From positions 1 to 10,501 of the forward strand of contig WGSL01000072.1 of the NCBI GenBank assembly GCA_014871665.1: a DNA stretch of 10,501 nt. The letters run 5' to 3'. Source of the DNA: Collinsella sp. (GTDB lineage Bacteria; Actinomycetota; Coriobacteriia; Coriobacteriales; Coriobacteriaceae). Positions 6,229-10,501 of this stretch are shown here, one piece after another (the stretch's first letter is position 1; every line of letters begins with the position of its first letter). The translations under genes and the position numbers were made by a program. The notes beneath the pieces are model-generated. The model was not told where the DNA came from. It saw only the letters and a program-made list of their open reading frames with translations, and did not search any database.

Positions 6229-6966
6229 ATGGCTAAGGCAAAGAACACCGATAAGCTCGTTGTACAGAATGCCGCCAAGACCCTTCTGGCCAACATCCGC
6301 TTTGCGAGTGTGGACGACCCCATTCGCACCATCACCGTTACCTCCTCGATTCCCAACGAGGGCAAGTCTACGGTTTCCATTAACCTTGCCCAGGCTATCG
6401 CCACGAGCGGCAAGTCCGTGCTCCTGGTCGAGGCCGATATGCGCCGCAGGTCCCTTTCCGATATGCTCGGCGTTCGTTCGCGCGGCGGACTCTATGCGGT
6501 TCTTTCCGAGCAGATCTCCATTGACCAGGCAATTGTCGAGACGGGTCAGAAGAACTTCTACTTCCTCGATGCCGAGCCGCATATTCCCAATCCTGCCGAC
6601 ATCATCGTCTCTCACCGCTTTGCCAAGCTGGTAAAGGCACTGTCCGCCAAGTTCCAGTACGTCATCTTTGATGCTCCCCCGGTCGGCACTTTCATCGATG
6701 CTGCCGAGATCGCAAGTCTGACCGACGGTGCGCTTTTTGTCGTGCGTGAGGATTTCACCAAGCGCGAGGAGGCGCTCAACGCCATCGGTCAGCTTAAGAA
6801 GTCCGAGAAGGTCAAGCTCATCGGTACCGTTATGAACTACTGCGAGACCGAGACCAGCGAGTACTACTACTCCTACTACACCAAGGACGGTAAGAAGGTG
6901 AAGAAGGGCTCCGACGATCAGGGGACTTCCAAAAAGGGCATCTTCACCAACCGAGCAAACGTTTAG
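6229..6966 (+). CDS. CpsD-type autophosphorylating tyrosine kinase (BY-kinase)
   Basis: This is a cytoplasmic bacterial tyrosine kinase, 245 aa, that phosphorylates a tyrosine cluster at its own C-terminus when bound to its CpsC-type partner, encoded 2 bp upstream. Walker A is SSIPNEGKST (39-48), with asparagine where many relatives have glycine; Walker A' is LLVEADMRRRS (65-75, D70); Walker B is VIFDAPPVG (145-153, D148). The C-terminal cluster EYYYSYY (211-217) contains five tyrosines, followed by a lysine-rich tail and GIFTNRANV. The N-terminal NAAKTLLANIRFAS corresponds to the oligomerisation motif (EAYRxLRTNI in relatives) but lacks its usual first arginine. The ribosome binding site AAAGGTGG lies within the end of the preceding gene, so the two are probably translationally coupled. 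Dephosphorylation is expected from the PHP phosphatase encoded next. Confidence 0.9.
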   Translation: MAKAKNTDKLVVQNAAKTLLANIRFASVDDPIRTITVTSSIPNEGKSTVSINLAQAIATSGKSVLLVEADMRRRSLSDMLGVRSRGGLYAVLSEQISIDQAIVETGQKNFYFLDAEPHIPNPADIIVSHRFAKLVKALSAKFQYVIFDAPPVGTFIDAAEIASLTDGALFVVREDFTKREEALNAIGQLKKSEKVKLIGTVMNYCETETSEYYYSYYTKDGKKVKKGSDDQGTSKKGIFTNRANV

Positions 6967-6983
6967 TTGATTAAGGCTGACCT

Positions 6984-7634
6984 ATGCGTGACATTCATTG
7001 CCATATCTTGCCGGGTGTAGACGACGGCGCCGCCGATCTCGATGAGAGCTTGGCGATGCTCGAGGCTGCCAAGCGGGCCGGTGTAACCAGAATCGTTTGC
7101 ACTCCTCACTGCCGTGATCCCTATTTTGATTACGACAAGATGTGGGATGCCTTTGAGCTGCTGCGTGATAACGCTGACGGTTTTCCGCTCCAGATGGGCT
7201 TCGAGGTCAACCATCGAAAGCTTGTTGAGCTTGGTATCGATGCTGCGGAGCACTTGCATTTCGATGGAACCAACGAGTTTCTGCTCGAGCTTTCGACGCA
7301 TGCCGATGCGTATGCGTTTAGAGAGTACGAGAACACGATTTACGATTTGCAGTGCCGTGGTTACCAGGTGATTATCGCTCATCCTGAGCGCTATCGTGCG
7401 GTTCAAAAGGATGTAAGCGTGGCGGAGCGCCTGGTCGATATGGGCTGCAAGCTGCAGGCTTCGGCGGACTTTATTGCCGGCGGTCGCTTTGGTCGCGAGA
7501 AAAAGCCGGCACAGCGCCTGTTCGATCAGAACCTGTACAGCTTCATCGCGAGCGATGCCCATAACGTGGGTCATTACGACTGCCTGGCGAAGGCTCGCGC
7601 GAAGTTTAGCGTGCGTGGAGCCCATTTTCGCTAA
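6984..7634 (+). CDS. CpsB-type PHP-family protein-tyrosine phosphatase
   Basis: This is a metal-dependent tyrosine phosphatase of the PHP superfamily, 216 aa, which reverses CpsD-type kinase phosphorylation. Metal-binding motifs are all present: DIHCHILPGVDDG (3-15), TPH (40-42), the glutamate of GFEV (E74), IAHPERY (131-137) and SDAH (190-193). ATG 6984 has AAGG at 6973-6976 seven bases upstream, and the kinase gene ends 17 bp before. The protein stops soon after SDAH, only about 23 residues beyond it, whereas family members I know run roughly 240-255 residues with a further helical tail. The catalytic site looks complete, so it is probably active. Together with the two genes upstream it forms the standard kinase/phosphatase control module for capsule or exopolysaccharide export. 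Confidence 0.88.
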   Translation: MRDIHCHILPGVDDGAADLDESLAMLEAAKRAGVTRIVCTPHCRDPYFDYDKMWDAFELLRDNADGFPLQMGFEVNHRKLVELGIDAAEHLHFDGTNEFLLELSTHADAYAFREYENTIYDLQCRGYQVIIAHPERYRAVQKDVSVAERLVDMGCKLQASADFIAGGRFGREKKPAQRLFDQNLYSFIASDAHNVGHYDCLAKARAKFSVRGAHFR

Positions 7635-7673
7635 AATCTGTCCCTAACGTTCGCATTGAATGAAGGGGCAGCC

Positions 7674-8174
7674 ATGGATATCCAACTTAAGACGGGATGC
7701 TTTGATGACGCGGCGCTGGTGCGCCGCGTCGTTTTTATGGACGAGCAGGGCTACGAGAATGAGTTCGACGCTATCGACGAGGATCCGAACTGCATTCATG
7801 TGACGCTCTATGCAGACGGCGAGCTTGCCGGTTGCTCGCGCGTGTTTCCCGAAGAGCTTGAGCGCGTGGCTGACGCAGAGGCCCCGGTGTTGCCGGCATG
7901 CGACATGGACGAAGGCGTTGCGGCGGGGGAGACCTACATTATGGGGCGCGTCGCCGTGCTGCCGGCTATGCGTCGTCGCGGACTGGCGAGTGCGATCGTC
8001 GAGGCCAGTGCTTCGTGTGCACGCGATGCCGGCGCTAAGCTTATTAAGCTGCATGCGCAGGAATACGTGTTGCCGCTCTATGCAAAGGCGGGCTACACGC
8101 AAATCGCCCCGGTAGATTACGAAGACGAGGGCCAGCCCCATGTCTGGATGGCCAAGCGCGTAGATGGCAGATAG
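7674..8174 (+). CDS. GNAT-family N-acetyltransferase
   Basis: This is a small acetyltransferase, 166 aa, which should transfer an acetyl group from acetyl-CoA to an amine; the acceptor is unknown. The acetyl-CoA-binding segment is GRVAVLPAMRRRGLASAIVEA (91-111), with the R-x-x-G-x-A pyrophosphate loop at R100-A105. The C-terminal part LHAQEYVLPLYAKAGYTQI and DEGQPHVWMAK is the ElaA/YjcF-like ending, and the N-terminal VFMDEQGYENEFDAIDED matches the same group. I use ATG 7674, with GAAGGGG at 7662-7668 close upstream; an in-frame TTG at 7656 is less likely. The gap to the phosphatase gene is 39 bp with no terminator, so co-transcription is possible; TAAAAT at 7632-7637 could alternatively be a -10. 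The stop codon overlaps a short intergenic repeat. Confidence 0.85.
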   Translation: MDIQLKTGCFDDAALVRRVVFMDEQGYENEFDAIDEDPNCIHVTLYADGELAGCSRVFPEELERVADAEAPVLPACDMDEGVAAGETYIMGRVAVLPAMRRRGLASAIVEASASCARDAGAKLIKLHAQEYVLPLYAKAGYTQIAPVDYEDEGQPHVWMAKRVDGR

Positions 8175-8212
8175 GGACGTTCCTTTTCTGCCGGCAGTTG
8201 GGGACGCTCCTT
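8174..8212. repeat. Short direct repeat with central palindrome after the GNAT gene
   Basis: GGGACGTTCCTT (8174-8185) and GGGACGCTCCTT (8201-8212) agree at 11 of 12 bases and lie 27 bp apart. Between them is the perfect 10-bp palindrome CTGCCGGCAG (8188-8197). The first copy begins at the last base of the GNAT stop codon. The arrangement resembles dispersed intergenic repeats; copy number in the genome cannot be judged from one window. Confidence 0.45.
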
Positions 8213-8284
8213 GGCAATTGGCGCATCGGAGCGCTTAGACATACAGTTTTTCGATTCCGTATGTATATATGCGCGCTAATGGGT

Positions 8285-8290
8285 TATAAA
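8285..8290 (+). promoter_or_regulatory. Candidate -10 element upstream of htpG
   Basis: TATAAA at 8285-8290 is a good -10 match in a locally AT-rich stretch, but the -35 region (8262-8267, TGTATA) is poor. Another weak pair is TTGGCG (8218-8223) with TACAGT (8242-8247). An inverted repeat ACATAC/GTATGT (8239-8244 and 8259-8264) lies just upstream. I see no CIRCE element and no HspR-type HAIR site. Confidence 0.3.
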
Positions 8291-8321
8291 ATCTAAGTCT
8301 GAACATAGCAGGTCTGCGATT

Positions 8322-8346
8322 CGGCTCGGGCGACCGGGCCGTTTTT
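8322..8346 (+). terminator. Strong intrinsic terminator within the apparent htpG leader
   Basis: An 8-bp stem, CGGCTCGG (8322-8329) with CCGGGCCG (8334-8341), contains one G-T pair and closes a GCGA (GNRA-type) tetraloop. It is followed at once by TTTTT (8342-8346), the classic Rho-independent form. It ends 30 bp before the htpG start codon, and I see no promoter in those 30 bp. It either ends transcription from the GNAT side or acts as an attenuator for htpG. Confidence 0.75.
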
Positions 8347-8376
8347 GCGGACGGGGGTAGCGCGAAAGGACTGCAC

Positions 8377-10401
8377 ATGCGTCAATTTAAGACCGAGAGC
8401 AAAAAACTGCTCGACCTCATGATCAACTCCATCTACACCAATAAGGAAATCTTCCTGCGCGAGCTTATCTCTAACGCGAGCGACGCCGTCGACAAGCTCA
8501 ACTTTAAGAGTCTGCAGGACCCGAGCGTCAAGATCGACCAGGGCGACCTGGCCATTCGCGTCTCCTTTGATAAAGACGCCCGCACCATTACCATCTCGGA
8601 TAACGGCATTGGCATGACCGCCGAGGAGCTCGAGCGCAACCTAGGCACTATCGCTCATTCCGGCTCCGAGGAGTTTAAGACCGAGAACGCCGAGCAGCAG
8701 GGTTCGGATGTCGACATCATCGGCCAGTTTGGCGTGGGCTTCTACTCGGCTTTTATGGTCGCCAGCCACGTGAAGGTCGTGAGCCGCGCCTATGGCGAGG
8801 ACACCGCTCACGTGTGGGAGTCTGATGGTCTTGAGGGTTACACCATCGAAGACGGCGAGCGCGCCGAGCACGGCACCGATGTCATCTTGACGCTGCGCGA
8901 GAACGAGAAGCTCGATGCCGACGGCGAGGCCGAGACCTACGATCGCTTCCTGACCGAGTGGGGTCTCAAGAGCCTGATTCAGCAGTACAGCAACTATGTG
9001 CGCTACCCGATTCAGATGATGGTGTCCAAGAGCCGCCAGAAACCCAAGCCCGAGGACGCCGGCGACGATTACAAGCCCGAGTACGAGGACTACCAGGAGC
9101 TCGAGACCGTCAATTCCATGACACCGATCTGGAAGAAGCGCAGCTCCGATGTCGAGCAGAAGGACTACGACGAGTTCTACAAATCCACGTTCCACGACTT
9201 TGACGATCCTGCGCGCACCATCAGCTTCCATGCCGAGGGCACGCTCGAGTATGACGCCCTGCTGTTTGTGCCGGGCCGCGCGCCGTTCGATCTGTACAGC
9301 AAGGATTACGAGAAGGGTCTGGCGCTCTACAGCTCCAATGTCCTGATCATGGAGAAGTGCGACGACCTGCTGCCCGACTACTACAACTTTGTCCGCGGCG
9401 TCGTGGATTCCGCCGACGTGTCGCTCAACATCTCGCGTGAGACGCTGCAGCAGAACCGTCAGCTCAAGGCCATCGCCAAGCGTGTGGAAAAGAAGATTAC
9501 CGCTGACCTTGAGGATATGCGTGACAACGACCGCGAGGCCTACGAGAAGTTCTTTGAGAACTTTGGCCGCGGCCTTAAGTACGGCATCTACTCGAGCTAT
9601 GGCATGAAGGCCGATGAGCTCGCCGACCTGTTGCTGTTCTGGTCTGCCAAGGAACAGAAGATGATTACCCTGGCCGAGTATGCCAAGGGCATGCCCGAGG
9701 ATCAGAAGGCCATCTACTACGCCGCCGGCGATTCGCGCGAGCGCTTGGCCAAGATGCCCGTGGTAAAGGGCGTGCTCGACCGCGGCTATGACGTGCTGCT
9801 TCTGACGCAGGACGTGGATGAGTTTACCTTCCAGGCCATGCGTGAGTACGTTGCCGCCGATATGCCCAAGATCTACGAGGACGATGCTGCCCGCGAGGCT
9901 GCCGAGAAGGCTGTGGCCGACGGTGCCGAGCCCGAGGTCGAGGATCGTCATCTGGAGCTCAAGAACGTCGCGACCGGTGATCTTGACCTGGCGACCGAGG
10001 ATGAGAAGAAGGAGGCCGAGGACGCCACCAAGGAGAACGAGGACCTCTTTAGCGCTATGAAGGAGGCACTCGGTGACAAGGTCGAGAAAGTTGCCGTCTC
10101 CGCGCGCCTGACCGATGCCCCCGCTTGCATCACCACCGAGGGTCCGCTTTCGCTTGAGATGGAGAAGGTACTCCAGAAGGGACCCGAGGGCGCGCCCGAC
10201 GGCATGCCCAAGAGCCAGCGCGTGCTCGAGCTCAACGCCAAGCACCCGGTCTTTTCCAAGCGCGTCGCCGCTCACAAGGCGGGCGACGCCGACAAGATCA
10301 AGCAGTACTCTGGTCTGCTCTACGATCAGGCCCTGCTGGTCGAGGGCGTCCTCCCCGAGGACCCCGTTGCCTTCGCGGCGGCTGTTTGCAACTTGATGTA
10401 G
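8377..10401 (+). CDS. htpG: HtpG, bacterial Hsp90 molecular chaperone
   Basis: This is the cytosolic ATP-driven dimeric chaperone HtpG, 674 aa. The N-terminal GHKL ATPase domain shows FLRELISNASDA (26-37, with E29 and N33), DNGIGM (75-80), GTIAHSG (90-96) and the lid motif GQFGVGFYSAF (116-126). The middle domain has a PIWKKR-type segment (250-255), a long FVPGRAPFDLYSKDYEKGLALY stretch (297-318) and the catalytic-loop motif SRETLQQNR (353-361, R354). The C-terminal domain ends with the dimerisation helices near YDQALLVEGVLPEDP (649-663). At about 500-560 is a highly charged, alanine/glutamate-rich segment. The total is some 50 residues longer than E. coli HtpG (624). ATG 8377 has AAAGGA at 8365-8370, six bases upstream. 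All ATPase motifs are intact. The gene stands alone; the terminator in its leader suggests regulated read-through. Confidence 0.97.
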   Translation: MRQFKTESKKLLDLMINSIYTNKEIFLRELISNASDAVDKLNFKSLQDPSVKIDQGDLAIRVSFDKDARTITISDNGIGMTAEELERNLGTIAHSGSEEFKTENAEQQGSDVDIIGQFGVGFYSAFMVASHVKVVSRAYGEDTAHVWESDGLEGYTIEDGERAEHGTDVILTLRENEKLDADGEAETYDRFLTEWGLKSLIQQYSNYVRYPIQMMVSKSRQKPKPEDAGDDYKPEYEDYQELETVNSMTPIWKKRSSDVEQKDYDEFYKSTFHDFDDPARTISFHAEGTLEYDALLFVPGRAPFDLYSKDYEKGLALYSSNVLIMEKCDDLLPDYYNFVRGVVDSADVSLNISRETLQQNRQLKAIAKRVEKKITADLEDMRDNDREAYEKFFENFGRGLKYGIYSSYGMKADELADLLLFWSAKEQKMITLAEYAKGMPEDQKAIYYAAGDSRERLAKMPVVKGVLDRGYDVLLLTQDVDEFTFQAMREYVAADMPKIYEDDAAREAAEKAVADGAEPEVEDRHLELKNVATGDLDLATEDEKKEAEDATKENEDLFSAMKEALGDKVEKVAVSARLTDAPACITTEGPLSLEMEKVLQKGPEGAPDGMPKSQRVLELNAKHPVFSKRVAAHKAGDADKIKQYSGLLYDQALLVEGVLPEDPVAFAAAVCNLM

Positions 10402-10408
10402 TTGGGTC

Positions 10409-10436
10409 GTTACGCGGTTTTACCAAACCGCGTAAC
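10409..10436. repeat. Perfect 12-bp inverted repeat after htpG (hairpin 1)
   Basis: GTTACGCGGTTT (10409-10420) and AAACCGCGTAAC (10425-10436) pair perfectly around the loop TACC, 7 bp after the htpG stop codon. No T-tract follows on either strand, so it is not a standard intrinsic terminator, though it could block 3' exonucleases or pause polymerase. It may be one half of a paired palindromic repeat with the hairpin at 10457-10480. Confidence 0.6.
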
Positions 10437-10456
10437 AGCTCGACGCCGCCCTCAGT

Positions 10457-10480
10457 TCCGCCGTTCTAACGAACGGCGGA
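10457..10480. repeat. Perfect 10-bp inverted repeat after htpG (hairpin 2)
   Basis: TCCGCCGTTC (10457-10466) and GAACGGCGGA (10471-10480) pair perfectly around the loop TAAC, 20 bp after the first hairpin. An outer pair, TCGACG (10440-10445) with CGTCGA (10483-10488), could enclose it. No T-tract follows. The remaining bases to the window edge are GC-rich and show no gene I can support. Confidence 0.6.
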
Positions 10481-10501
10481 CCCGTCGACGCTGCGCGGGC
10501 G

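Noticed and set aside
8205..8233. CGCTCC/GGAGCG inverted repeat as a terminator for the GNAT gene
   Set aside because: The stem is only 6 bp with a 17-nt loop and no T-tract follows. The hairpin at 8322-8346 is a far better terminator.
8641..10275. A 544-codon open frame on the minus strand opposite htpG
   Set aside because: It is antisense to well-conserved HtpG, and its Leu/Val/Gly-rich translation is the low-complexity mirror of htpG codons. No ribosome binding site or domain supports it.
1..10501. CRISPR arrays, tRNA or rRNA genes, insertion sequences, phage genes
   Set aside because: I saw no regularly spaced repeats of array type, no tRNA-like cloverleaf, no rRNA sequence and no transposase or phage protein on either strand.

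Overview
The window comes from a GC-rich Gram-positive-type bacterium. The mix of a VanR/VanS-like pair, a PhoP/PhoR pair, a split CpsC/CpsD/CpsB module (Wzz protein, tyrosine kinase and PHP phosphatase encoded separately) and a bacterial Hsp90, with strong G/C third-position bias, suggests Actinobacteriota, most likely class Coriobacteriia (Collinsella-like). The taxonomy is inference; no rRNA is present. All ten complete genes lie on the + strand and fill most of the window.

Left block (1-5374), signalling and phosphate. A 213-bp upstream region leads into a VanR-like regulator (214-909) and a VanS-like kinase (936-2174). After a 103-bp promoter-like gap comes pstB, the phosphate-importer ATPase (2278-3153). 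It is followed by a PhoP/PhoB-type regulator (3218-3946) and a PhoR-type kinase (3950-5374), separated by 3 bp and clearly co-transcribed. Neither the other pst genes nor phoU is in the window. A terminator-like hairpin follows phoR.

Middle block (5570-8174), surface-polysaccharide control. A Wzz/CpsC-type membrane protein, a CpsD-type tyrosine kinase and a CpsB-type PHP phosphatase are closely packed. These normally work as a phosphorylation cycle controlling capsule or exopolysaccharide assembly, but no glycosyltransferase, flippase or polymerase gene is beside them. A GNAT acetyltransferase gene follows closely and may be in the same transcript.

Right block (8175-10501), stress. A 202-bp gap holds a short direct repeat, a candidate -10 element and a strong intrinsic terminator only 30 bp before htpG (8377-10401). 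After htpG there are two adjacent perfect hairpins, a 12-bp and a 10-bp stem, each with a 4-nt loop.

Most of the window is ordinary chromosomal content. The points most worth a second look are non-coding: the terminator inside the apparent htpG leader, 11-bp phased repeats upstream of pstB, a 14-bp perfect palindrome upstream of phoP, and the paired hairpins after htpG. At gene level, the VanRS-like pair has an unusual four-helix sensor and no van resistance genes nearby, and pstB sits alone between two two-component systems. I found no convincing new system.
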